This document shows positions 1 to 5,970 of a DNA stretch of 5,970 nucleotides, piece after piece (positions within the stretch are counted from its first letter, which is position 1; every line of letters begins with the position of its first letter). The position numbers and the translations under genes were made by a program. The notes under the pieces were generated by a model, which saw only the letters and a list, made by a program, of their open reading frames with translations, did not search any database and was not told the DNA's origin. The stretch is from Actinomycetota bacterium. Lineage in GTDB: Bacteria; Actinomycetota; Actinomycetes; Streptosporangiales; Streptosporangiaceae. The stretch lies in NCBI GenBank assembly GCA_003168295.1, contig PMST01000098.1, positions 5,123-11,092 of the forward strand, given 5' to 3'.

Positions 1-469
1 GGCCGCGCTGCCGGACCTGCTCCGCGAGGCGGGCGCCCCGGAGGGCACCTGGGTCGAGGACAAGACGCACGCGGTCGCCGTGCACACCCGCCGCGCGGCC
101 GATCCTGAGGCGGCCCTGCGCGGCCTCAGCGATCCCCTGGCCGGGCTGGCCGCCCGGCTGGGACTGGCGGCGGAACCGGGCCGGTTCGTCATCGAGCTGC
201 GCCCGCCCGGCGTCGACAAGGGCACCGCGCTGACCGGCCTGGTCCGGGAGCGCGGGGCCCGCTCCGTTCTGTTCTGCGGTGACGACCTCGGCGACCTGCT
301 CGCCTTCGCGGCGGTGCGGACGCTGCGCGCGGACGGCGTACCTGGCTGCGCGGCGGCCAGCGCCAGCCCGGAGTCGCCCCAGGTCGCGGCCGCGGCTGAC
401 CTGGTGGTGGACGGACCAGAGGGCATCGTGGCCCTGCTCGCCGCGATCGCCGCCGAACTGGGCGGCTGA
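1..469 (+). CDS. otsB: Trehalose-6-phosphate phosphatase OtsB, C-terminal part (5' end outside window)
   Basis: Removes phosphate from trehalose 6-phosphate to give trehalose, the second step of the OtsA/OtsB pathway, in the cytoplasm. The reading frame is open from base 2, and 155 residues are visible up to TGA at 467-469. HAD-superfamily phosphatase motifs are seen: VEDK followed by AVAVHTRR (visible residues 18-31), the motif III lysine in RPPGVDKGTAL (K73) and the motif IV acidic cluster GDDLGD (93-98), which binds Mg2+. The N-terminal part with the nucleophile DxD motif lies before the window. VEDK...HTRR and GDDLGD are characteristic of trehalose phosphatases rather than other HAD enzymes. 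The convergent neighbour is the matching synthase otsA, which supports the call. The start is not visible; GTG at 80 is only an internal valine codon because homology continues upstream of it. Confidence 0.9.
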   Translation, partial: AALPDLLREAGAPEGTWVEDKTHAVAVHTRRAADPEAALRGLSDPLAGLAARLGLAAEPGRFVIELRPPGVDKGTALTGLVRERGARSVLFCGDDLGDLLAFAAVRTLRADGVPGCAAASASPESPQVAAAADLVVDGPEGIVALLAAIAAELGG

Positions 470-473
470 CCAA

Positions 474-538
474 AGGAGGGGCACGCGGCCCGTTCCGTTC
501 CGGAAATATTCTGCCGAACGGGGCCTGGCACCACTCCT
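474..538. terminator. Probable bidirectional terminator between convergent otsB and otsA
   Basis: This imperfect inverted repeat fills most of the 94-nt gap between the two convergent stop codons. The inner arms are GGCCCGTTC (487-495) and GAACGGGGCC (516-525), which pair with one bulged G. The outer arms AGGAG (474-478) and CTCCT (534-538) extend the stem across a mismatched section. The loop contains the palindrome TTCCGGAA (498-505) and an A/T-rich patch. There is no long U-tract, as is common in high-GC actinobacteria, so the terminator function is inferred from position and structure. Confidence 0.6.
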
Positions 539-563
539 GACGCCCAGCTCACGCGGCGGCGGG

Positions 564-2120
564 CTACGTCCCCAGGCAGGCCAGCTGATCGCCCAGCCAG
601 CGCGCGGGCCGGAACGCGGCGGAGGTGGCAGCGATCGCGGCACTGCGGCTCTGGCGCTCGGCGTCGGTCATGGCCAGCGCCCGGTGCATGGCGTCGGCGG
701 TCTCGCTGATGTCGAAGGGGTTGACCAGCAGCGCGTCGGCGGCGAGGGTGGCGGCGGCGCCCGCCTCGCGGGACAGCACCAGGGCGCAGCCCCGCTGCGA
801 CAGCACCGGGCCCTCCTGCGCGACCAGGTTCATGCCGTCCCTGATCGGGTTCACCACCAGCACGTCGGCCAGGGCGCACGCGGCGAGCGACCGGGGGTAA
901 TCGTCCTTCACCTCCAGGATCAGCGGGTTCCAGTCCGCCGTGCCGAACTCCTCGATGATCTCCCGCGCCAGCAGGCGCACCTGCTCGGTGTAGGCGCGAT
1001 ACTCGGGCACCGCTGACCGGGACGGGTAGGCGAAGGCCAGGTGCATGACGCGTCCCCGCCACTGCGGCCGGGTGGCGAGCAGCTCGCGGTAGGCGGCCAG
1101 GCCGCGCACGATGTTCTTGGACAGCTCCGTCCGGTCCACCCGGACAATGAGCTTCCGGCCGCCCGCGGCCCGCCCGAGCGCGCCGATGTGAGCGCGCACA
1201 TCGGCGTCTCTCGCGCGGGCCCGCAGCGCGTCGGCGTCCACCCCCATCGGGTGCACGGCCACCTCGGTGACGTGGCCCCGGTAGCGGACCCAGCCCACCG
1301 TCCCGGCGATCGCGGCCCCGCCCGTGCTCGCGGGACCCGTGCGGCCCACGTCCGCGCCCAGGACGGCCGCGCAGCAGTCCAGGAAGGCGGACGCCCACCG
1401 CGCGGCGTGAAACCCGGCGTGGTCCGCGCCCAGGATGCCGTCAAGCAGGGCCCGGGCCACCGCAAGGGGAAGGAGCCGGTAATAGTCAGGCGGCGCCCAC
1501 GGGATATGCCAGAAATGCGCGATGCGGGTGTCGTGCGGCGCGCCGCCGAGCCGTTCCCGCAGCATCCGGGGCACCAGGCTCAGGTGGTAGTCCTGGACCA
1601 GCATGCGGACCCCGCCCGGCTTGCGTTCCGGCCCGGCTTCTTGCCCCAGCCCGGTCTCTTGCCCCAGCCTCGCTTTTTTCCCCAGCCCGGCTTCTTCCGC
1701 CAGGGCGTCGGCGAACGCCTCGTTATAGGCCAGGTAGGACGCCCAGTCAGGTGCGAACGCCCGGCCGAACTGCGGCTGGTTCGCGGTATCGAACAGCAGG
1801 TGGTGCAGGAACCACAGGGTCGAGTTGGCCACGTTGTTGTAGGCGCGGTCGAAGATGTCAGGCGGGATATCGAGCATCCGGACCGGCACGCCGCCCGGGT
1901 CCCCGGTGCCGGCGTCCGGCTGCCGCGCGGCCGTCCGGTCCGCGTCGCTGAGCGCGGCGCAAATCCAGGTCACGTCGGACTGCGGCGCGACCGCAGCCAG
2001 TCCCGACATCACCCCGGCGATCATGCCACCGCCGCCGCGCTGGCCGGTCAACGAGCCGTCGGTGGCGAAGTGGTACGAAATCGGACCGCGGTTAGACGCC
2101 ACCAGCACCCGTTGTCTCAT
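564..2120 (-). CDS. otsA: Trehalose-6-phosphate synthase OtsA (GT20 family)
   Basis: Transfers glucose from a nucleotide sugar (UDP- or GDP-glucose) to glucose 6-phosphate, forming trehalose 6-phosphate for OtsB. The product is 518 residues; canonical bacterial OtsA is about 470. GT20 landmarks in order: VLVASNRGPISY (5-16), GGGGMIAGV (29-37), VQDYHLSLVPRML (175-187), HFWHIPW (202-208), the GFHAARWASAFLDCC block (236-250), VRVDRTELSKNIVRGL (326-341) with the donor-site Arg/Lys pair, NPIRDGMNLVAQE (424-436) and LLVNPFD (464-470). The RTELSKN form differs from the RLDYSKG of E. coli OtsA and resembles the actinomycete subgroup, which also includes the pseudoglycosyltransferase VldE; pairing with otsB favours trehalose. 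Start: ATG at 2120, just before the first conserved strand. The only Shine-Dalgarno-like string (GGCGGGG) lies too close, so leaderless or weak initiation, or GTG four codons later, is possible. The longer open frame upstream crosses the riboswitch region and is not coding. Residues 140-163 are four 6-residue repeats, annotated separately. Confidence 0.9.
   Translation of the reverse strand: MRQRVLVASNRGPISYHFATDGSLTGQRGGGGMIAGVMSGLAAVAPQSDVTWICAALSDADRTAARQPDAGTGDPGGVPVRMLDIPPDIFDRAYNNVANSTLWFLHHLLFDTANQPQFGRAFAPDWASYLAYNEAFADALAEEAGLGKKARLGQETGLGQEAGPERKPGGVRMLVQDYHLSLVPRMLRERLGGAPHDTRIAHFWHIPWAPPDYYRLLPLAVARALLDGILGADHAGFHAARWASAFLDCCAAVLGADVGRTGPASTGGAAIAGTVGWVRYRGHVTEVAVHPMGVDADALRARARDADVRAHIGALGRAAGGRKLIVRVDRTELSKNIVRGLAAYRELLATRPQWRGRVMHLAFAYPSRSAVPEYRAYTEQVRLLAREIIEEFGTADWNPLILEVKDDYPRSLAACALADVLVVNPIRDGMNLVAQEGPVLSQRGCALVLSREAGAAATLAADALLVNPFDISETADAMHRALAMTDAERQSRSAAIAATSAAFRPARWLGDQLACLGT
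1632..1703 (-). repeat. Four tandem 18-bp repeats inside otsA
   Basis: Four contiguous units of exactly 18 bp on the plus strand: CCCGGCTTCTTGCCCCAG (1632-1649), CCCGGTCTCTTGCCCCAG (1650-1667), CCTCGCTTTTTTCCCCAG (1668-1685) and CCCGGCTTCTTCCGCCAG (1686-1703). Read in the otsA frame they encode LAEEAG, LGKKAR, LGQETG and LGQEAG (residues 140-163). The period is a multiple of three, so copy-number change would keep the frame. The block sits between the FADAL helix and the VQDYHL strand, probably a surface loop, and helps explain why this OtsA is longer than usual. Confidence 0.9.
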
Positions 2121-2161
2121 ACCCCGCCAGGCTAGTGCCCTGAGCAGGGTCCCGAGCCCAC

Positions 2162-2299
2162 GGGGGTCTAAGGGCCAGAGGTGAAACCCCTTACGGGGGC
2201 CGGGGGGAACGGGGGGCGGGCAGCCCCCCGTAAAGCGGGGGGGTCTAGGGGGGTCGTCCCCCCAAGGCAAGCAGAGCGGTCTGGGGGGGCGTCCCCCCG
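2162..2299. repeat. G-run/C-run palindromic repeat cluster upstream of the SAM riboswitch
   Basis: This part of the divergent otsA/metM gap holds several short hairpins. They are TAAGGG (2169-2174) with CCCTTA (2188-2193); ACGGGGGG (2209-2216) with CCCCCCGT (2224-2231); GGGGGG-TCGT-CCCCCC (2248-2263); and GGGGGG-CGT-CCCCCC (2284-2298). The last two share a repeated unit of the form GGTCT(A)GGGGGG(T)CGTCCCCCC, and a partial third copy, GGGGGTCTAAGGG, is at 2162-2174. This resembles the short intergenic palindromes seen in many actinomycete genomes, but I cannot assign it to a named family. It could act as a terminator, a transcription barrier or simply a dispersed repeat. Confidence 0.6.
2195..2220 (+). 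other. Predicted intramolecular G-quadruplex motif
   Basis: The plus strand has G-runs of 5, 6, 6 and 3 separated by loops of 2 (CC), 3 (AAC) and 1 (C) bases. This satisfies the usual G3+N1-7 four-tract rule. Further G-runs of 7 (2237-2243), 6 (2248-2253) and 7 (2283-2289) follow. It lies about 120 bp upstream of the riboswitch. Folding in vivo, and any effect on otsA or metM transcription, is inference. The competing duplex hairpin at 2209-2231 uses some of the same G's. Confidence 0.5.
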
Positions 2300-2340
2300 A
2301 ACCAACACTGCGGTACTGTTTATGACACAACTGAATAACG

Positions 2341-2479
2341 CTCATCCAGAGGGGTGGAGGGATCGGCCCTGTGAAGCCCCGGCAACCTATCGCGCTTGCA
2401 TGCCCGTCGTGAACGGCGAGGCGCGCGACATGGTGCCAACTCCGGCCCGCGGTCAGGGTGACCGCTTGGGAAAGATGGG
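2341..2479 (+). promoter_or_regulatory. SAM-I (S-box) riboswitch upstream of metM
   Basis: S-adenosylmethionine-binding leader. The conserved S-box segments appear in order: CAGAGGGGTGGAGGGA (2347-2362), TGAAGCCCCGGCAACC (2371-2386), GGTGCCAACTCC (2432-2443) and GGAAAGATG (2469-2477). P1 closes by pairing CTCATC (2341-2346) with GATGGG (2474-2479). P3 pairs TCGCGC (2390-2395) with GCGCGA (2423-2428). P4 is the perfect hairpin GCGGTCA-GGG-TGACCGC (2449-2465). P1 ends 19 nt before the GTG start, and the Shine-Dalgarno string (about 2481-2490) abuts its 3' strand. I see no intrinsic terminator, so translational control (SAM closes P1 and hinders ribosome access) is the likely mode. A TANNNT-type -10 (TACTGT, 2314-2319) is a weak promoter candidate; no convincing -35 was found. 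Confidence 0.95.
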
Positions 2480-2498
2480 GAAGGAAAAGGCCTCGCCG

Positions 2499-3758
2499 GT
2501 GACCACAGCAACGACACGAACATCTACTCCGCTTTCCGGATTCGGCCATGCCACCGGGCTGTCCTGCCGCGAATGCGGCCGGGTTTACTCACTCGGTCCG
2601 CACTACGCGTGCGAGGAGTGTTTCGGACCGCTGGAAGTCCGCTACGACTATCCGCGGATCACCCGGTCCGACATCACGGCCGGCCCGCCGAACATGTGGC
2701 GCTACGCGCCGATGCTGCCGGTCCCGGCCGATATCGCCGAACGGCCGACGCTCGAGCCCGGATACACCAGGCTGATCCGCGCCGACAACCTCGCGCACGC
2801 ACTGGGCATGCGCAGGCTCTGGATCAAAGATGACCGGGGCAACCCGACGCACTCGTTCAAGGACCGCGTGGTCGCGGTGGCGCTTGCCGCCGCGACCGAG
2901 ATGGGTTTCAAGGTGCTGGCCTGCCCGTCTACCGGCAACCTGGCCAACGCGGTCGCCGCCGCGGCCGCGCGAGCCGGGATCCGTTCGGTGGTGCTCGTGC
3001 CCGCCGACCTGGAGCTGCAGAAAATCATCACCACCGCCGTCTACGGTGGCACGCTCATCACCGTCGACGGCACCTACGACGACGTGAACCGGCTGGCCTC
3101 CGAGCTGGCGGGTGATCACCTGGACTGGGCGTTCGTCAACGTGAACGTGCGGCCGTACTACGCCGAGGGGTCCAAGACGCTCGGCTTCGAGATCGCCGAG
3201 CAGCTCGGCTGGCGGCTGCCGCCGCAGGTCGTGGTGCCGATCGCCTCGGGTGCGCAGCTGGTGAAGGTGGACAAGGGCTTTGCCGAGCTCATCTCGCTCG
3301 GCCTGGTGCCGGAGGCGCCCTGGCGCGTGTTCGGGGCCCAGGCGACCGGGTGCTCGCCGGTATCGGCGGCGTTCGCGGCCGGGCTCGACGTGGTGCGCCC
3401 GGTCCGGCCGTCCACCATCGCCAAGTCGCTGGCCATCGGCAACCCGGCCGACGGCCCTTACGTGCTCGACGTGGTGCGGCGCACCGGCGGTGCCATCGCC
3501 GACGTCAGCGACGCCGAGGTCGTCGACTCGATCCGGCTGCTCGCCGCATCCGAGGGCATCTTCGGGGAGACCGCGGGCGGCGTTACCCTGGGGGTGCTGC
3601 GCAAGCTGCTCGCCGCCGGCCAGCTCGACCCGGACGAAGAAACCGTGATTATCAACTCGGGCGACGGACTGAAGACACTCGACGCGGTCACCGCGGCGGT
3701 GGAGATTCCCGCCCCGATCAAGCCGACTATCGAAGCTTTCCAGGAGGCAGTGCCGTGA
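2499..3758 (+). CDS. metM: ThrC-family PLP enzyme, probable O-phosphohomoserine-dependent homocysteine synthase MetM (usually annotated threonine synthase)
   Basis: A 419-residue fold-type II PLP enzyme of the threonine synthase family. Visible features: an N-terminal zinc-ribbon-like pair CREC (23-26) and CEEC (38-41); the PLP Schiff-base lysine K121 in NPTHSFKDR; the phosphate-binding loop STGNLANA (144-151); GETAGG (356-361); and the C-terminal NSGDGLK (386-392). Canonical threonine synthase usually reads NPTGSFKDR, so the His is notable. Start GTG 2499 is chosen because AAGGAAAAGG precedes it, it lies just beyond the riboswitch, and it leaves only a short tail before the Cys motif; ATG 2475 lies inside riboswitch P1. 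Context decides the likely job: a SAM riboswitch upstream and a sulfur-carrier gene overlapping by 4 bp downstream. As I recall, Streptomyces MetM takes O-phosphohomoserine, the threonine precursor, and makes homocysteine using thiocarboxylated MetO. SAM repression makes sense for that role and little for threonine synthesis. Plain threonine synthase remains the alternative. Family near certain; specific role inferred. Confidence 0.75.
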   Translation: MTTATTRTSTPLSGFGHATGLSCRECGRVYSLGPHYACEECFGPLEVRYDYPRITRSDITAGPPNMWRYAPMLPVPADIAERPTLEPGYTRLIRADNLAHALGMRRLWIKDDRGNPTHSFKDRVVAVALAAATEMGFKVLACPSTGNLANAVAAAAARAGIRSVVLVPADLELQKIITTAVYGGTLITVDGTYDDVNRLASELAGDHLDWAFVNVNVRPYYAEGSKTLGFEIAEQLGWRLPPQVVVPIASGAQLVKVDKGFAELISLGLVPEAPWRVFGAQATGCSPVSAAFAAGLDVVRPVRPSTIAKSLAIGNPADGPYVLDVVRRTGGAIADVSDAEVVDSIRLLAASEGIFGETAGGVTLGVLRKLLAAGQLDPDEETVIINSGDGLKTLDAVTAAVEIPAPIKPTIEAFQEAVP

Positions 3759-4078
3759 CCGTGCACGTGCGTATCCCGACCATCTTGCGGTCGTACACCG
3801 GCGGCGCGGCGGAGGTGACCGCGGCGGAGGGTACGCTCCGCGAGGTTATCTCCGGCCTGGACGCCGATTACCCGGGCCTGCGCGGCCGGATCATCGACGA
3901 CGGCGGCAAGCTGCGCCGGTTCGTCAACGTTTACGTGGGTGACGAAGACGTGCGGTTCGCCCGCGGACTCGACACTGAAGTGGCCGCGGGATCCCGGGTT
4001 TCCGTCATCCCCGCGGTGGCGGGCGGCGCACCGGCCGGCTGTGACCAACCGGACCCAGATGATGTGATTGACGGGTAA
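3755..4078 (+). CDS. metO: MoaD/ThiS/CysO-family sulfur carrier protein, probable MetO, with C-terminal extension
   Basis: A 107-residue ubiquitin-fold sulfur carrier. It starts at GTG 3755, overlapping the metM stop (GTGA), with AGGAGG at 3742-3747 and a 7-nt spacer, so the two are translationally coupled. VTVHVRIPTILRSYTGG, the KLRRFVNVYVGDEDVRF segment (52-68) and VIPAVAGG (84-91) closely resemble mycobacterial CysO, which ends at that Gly-Gly. Carriers of this type are adenylated and thiocarboxylated on the terminal glycine and hand sulfur to a PLP enzyme: CysM for CysO, MetM for MetO. Here 16 residues (APAGCDQPDPDDVIDG) follow Gly91. The buried Gly-Gly would therefore need a peptidase, such as the JAMM-type Mec or HcyD proteases, before activation. 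No such protease or MoeB/ThiF-type activating enzyme is in the window. The family is clear; the MetO assignment rests on its operon partner and the riboswitch. Confidence 0.85.
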   Translation: MTVHVRIPTILRSYTGGAAEVTAAEGTLREVISGLDADYPGLRGRIIDDGGKLRRFVNVYVGDEDVRFARGLDTEVAAGSRVSVIPAVAGGAPAGCDQPDPDDVIDG

Positions 4079-4139
4079 GTGTCGTCAGGCGCGCTCGGTA
4101 CAAGGTAAGGTCAATTCCGGTCGCCGTCGGACGGGGACG

Positions 4140-4169
4140 CGATACGTGCATTTATCGGTACGTATCGGT
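4140..4169. promoter_or_regulatory. Inverted and direct repeats in the csp upstream region (possible operator or leader hairpin)
   Basis: In the 171-nt gap between metO and the cold-shock gene, CGATACGT (4140-4147) and ACGTATCG (4160-4167) form a perfect 8-bp inverted repeat around a 12-nt loop. Overlapping it, TATCGGT occurs twice (4153-4159 and 4163-4169), exactly 10 bp apart, about one helical turn. The location, 80-110 nt before the csp start, fits either a regulator site near the promoter or a stem in the untranslated leader. I could not place -35 and -10 boxes with confidence. Confidence 0.4.
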
Positions 4170-4249
4170 TCTCACCCGGTGCGATCAACGGGTTCCGCGG
4201 TGACAAGGGCGGGGCCCGAGTCCCGAGCGCAGTTAGGGAGTTGTTTGGA

Positions 4250-4453
4250 ATGGCTCAGGGCACCGTCAAGTGGTTCAACCCGGACAAGGGATACGGCTTT
4301 ATCGCCGTCGACGGTGGCAAGGACGTGTTCGTCCACTTCTCCGCGATCCAGTCAGATGGATATCGCACTCTGGAAGAGGGACAACGCGTCGAGTTCGAGA
4401 TCACGCAAAGCGATCGGGGCGCGCAGGCCGACAAGGTCCACGTGGTCTCGTAG
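4250..4453 (+). CDS. cspA: Cold-shock protein, CspA family
   Basis: A 67-residue single cold-shock domain protein, the usual length for the family. It binds single-stranded nucleic acid and acts as an RNA chaperone and transcription antiterminator in the cytoplasm. RNP1 is KGYGFI (13-18) and RNP2 is VFVHF (26-30), with the typical opening GTVKWFN (4-10) and the aromatic residues W8, F9, Y15, F17, F27, H29 and F30 that form the binding face. Start ATG 4250 is preferred over TTG 4241 because AGGGAG (4235-4240) gives a 9-nt spacer to the ATG but none to the TTG, and MAQGTVKWF is the family N-terminus. It lies 171 nt after metO and is followed by its own terminator, so it is probably monocistronic. 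Actinomycetes carry several csp paralogues, so whether this copy is cold-induced or constitutive cannot be told. Confidence 0.95.
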   Translation: MAQGTVKWFNPDKGYGFIAVDGGKDVFVHFSAIQSDGYRTLEEGQRVEFEITQSDRGAQADKVHVVS

Positions 4454-4507
4454 GTTCGCGTGCGGCCGCGGGTTCGCCCGGGGCCGCAGATTGCCCGGTT
4501 AAGCTGG

Positions 4508-4537
4508 TCGGCCCGGCCCCTGACGGGGCCGGGCCGA
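4508..4537 (+). terminator. Intrinsic-type hairpin terminator after csp
   Basis: TCGGCCCGGCCCC (4508-4520) and GGGGCCGGGCCGA (4525-4537) are perfect 13-bp complements around the loop TGAC, 54 nt after the csp stop. A modestly T-rich stretch (ACTGGTTTGTC) follows instead of a long U-tract, which is usual for high-GC actinobacteria. It separates csp from the groEL promoter. Confidence 0.85.
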
Positions 4538-4542
4538 ACTGG

Positions 4543-4566
4543 TTTGTCCGCGTCTTTGTCCGCGTC
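4543..4566 (+). repeat. Tandem duplication of a 12-bp unit
   Basis: TTTGTCCGCGTC occurs twice with no gap (4543-4554 and 4555-4566), just after the csp terminator stem. It lies in noncoding DNA and has no evident function. It may be a recent slippage duplication. Confidence 0.7.
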
Positions 4567-4701
4567 CGCCGGTGATCTCGGTGCGCCTGATATGGCGTGC
4601 CCGATCGGGTCGGCTGGGCGAACGCCGTATGGTCAGCGTGAGCGCGCCCAGGTCCGGCGTCCGCCCCAACTGACACGTTCCGGCTGTTTCTGGCGTCGGC
4701 G

Positions 4702-4728
4702 TTTGCACTCTCACTATGAGAGTGCTAA
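4702..4728. promoter_or_regulatory. CIRCE operator 1 (HrcA binding site)
   Basis: TTTGCACTC, nine bases, then GAGTGCTAA. This matches the CIRCE consensus TTAGCACTC-N9-GAGTGCTAA except for T instead of A at the third position. HrcA represses heat-shock chaperonin genes through this site. It overlaps the promoter-like hexamers of groEL, which suits direct repression. Confidence 0.95.
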
Positions 4729-4731
4729 ACA
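4703..4731 (+). promoter_or_regulatory. Probable groEL promoter overlapping CIRCE 1
   Basis: TTGCAC (4703-4708) resembles a -35 box and TAAACA (4726-4731) a -10 box, with a 17-bp spacer. Both hexamers fall in or at the edge of the arms of CIRCE 1, so HrcA binding would exclude RNA polymerase. The predicted transcription start near 4738 leaves a leader of about 150 nt. Boxes were read by eye; transcription start data would confirm them. Confidence 0.6.
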
Positions 4732-4736
4732 TGGTG

Positions 4737-4763
4737 CTGGCACTCTCCTTATGTGAGTGCCAG
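4737..4763. promoter_or_regulatory. CIRCE operator 2 (HrcA binding site)
   Basis: CTGGCACTC, nine bases, then GAGTGCCAG. The GCACTC/GAGTGC core and the 9-9-9 geometry match CIRCE. The outer bases differ from consensus but remain complementary, and the palindrome extends to 11 bp per arm (4735-4765). Its centre is 35 bp from that of CIRCE 1. Placed at or just after the predicted transcription start, it would reinforce repression. Confidence 0.9.
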
Positions 4764-4765
4764 CA

Positions 4766-5970
<1,205 letters not shown>

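Noticed and set aside
279..1016. Plus-strand open frame of 245 codons spanning the end of otsB and antisense to otsA
   Set aside because: It overlaps two real genes in other frames, crosses the terminator, and has low-complexity composition.
1041..2135. Long plus-strand open frame (364 codons) opposite otsA
   Set aside because: It is antisense to a gene with clear GT20 motifs; the Arg/Pro/Gly-rich composition is the usual shadow of high-GC coding DNA, with no recognisable domain.
2162..2299. Insertion sequence or CRISPR origin for the repeat cluster
   Set aside because: There are no transposase fragments, target-site duplications, or regularly spaced unique spacers; units are short G/C-run palindromes only.
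2181..2498. N-terminal extension of the ThrC-like gene, including ATG at 2475
   Set aside because: This stretch is the riboswitch and repeat DNA. ATG 2475 lies within the P1 stem, while GTG 2499 has a proper ribosome-binding site.
2121..2549. N-terminal extension of otsA up to ATG at 2549
   Set aside because: The extra 143 codons run antisense through the SAM riboswitch and G-run repeats and precede the natural OtsA N-terminus; no homology-like motif is seen there.
4241..4249. TTG start for the cold-shock gene
   Set aside because: It abuts the Shine-Dalgarno sequence with no spacer; ATG at 4250 has correct spacing and gives the conserved N-terminus.
4460..4756. Plus-strand open frame (98 codons) in the csp-groEL gap
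   Set aside because: It runs through a perfect terminator hairpin and both CIRCE operators, and has no ribosome-binding site or recognisable domain.

Overview
The window is GC-rich DNA with strong third-position G/C bias. It carries a lone groEL preceded by CIRCE operators and a groEL/OtsA/OtsB protein style typical of Actinomycetia (Streptomyces, Streptosporangiales and relatives). Genus cannot be called from the sequence. From memory, Streptomyces chromosomes also keep trehalose genes, a threonine-synthase-like gene, a small sulfur-carrier gene, a cold-shock gene and groEL2 near each other, so this looks like a conserved core segment rather than an island.

Layout. Bases 1-469 (+) hold the C-terminal part of trehalose-6-phosphate phosphatase (otsB). 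It converges on otsA (trehalose-6-phosphate synthase, minus strand, 564-2120), and an imperfect inverted repeat between the two stop codons is a likely bidirectional terminator. OtsA contains four tandem 18-bp repeats inside its coding sequence. The divergent otsA/metM intergenic region (2121-2498) has two parts: a G/C-run repeat zone with a G-quadruplex-type motif, then a clear SAM-I (S-box) riboswitch at 2341-2479.

The riboswitch directly precedes a ThrC-family PLP enzyme (2499-3758). That gene overlaps by 4 bp a ubiquitin-fold MoaD/ThiS/CysO-like sulfur carrier (3755-4078). A SAM-sensing leader, a threonine-synthase-like fold and a sulfur carrier together fit the recently described MetM/MetO route. 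In that route O-phosphohomoserine is converted to homocysteine using a protein thiocarboxylate as sulfur donor. This fits better than ordinary threonine synthase and is the most interesting system in the window. The carrier has 16 residues after its Gly-Gly, so it would have to be processed before it could be thiocarboxylated.

Downstream are a 67-residue cold-shock protein with a strong hairpin terminator, then two CIRCE (HrcA) operators overlapping a promoter-like sequence, and groEL (4887 to the window end, first 361 residues). No groES precedes this groEL, so it is a groEL2-type solo copy. No tRNA, rRNA, CRISPR, transposase or phage feature was seen.
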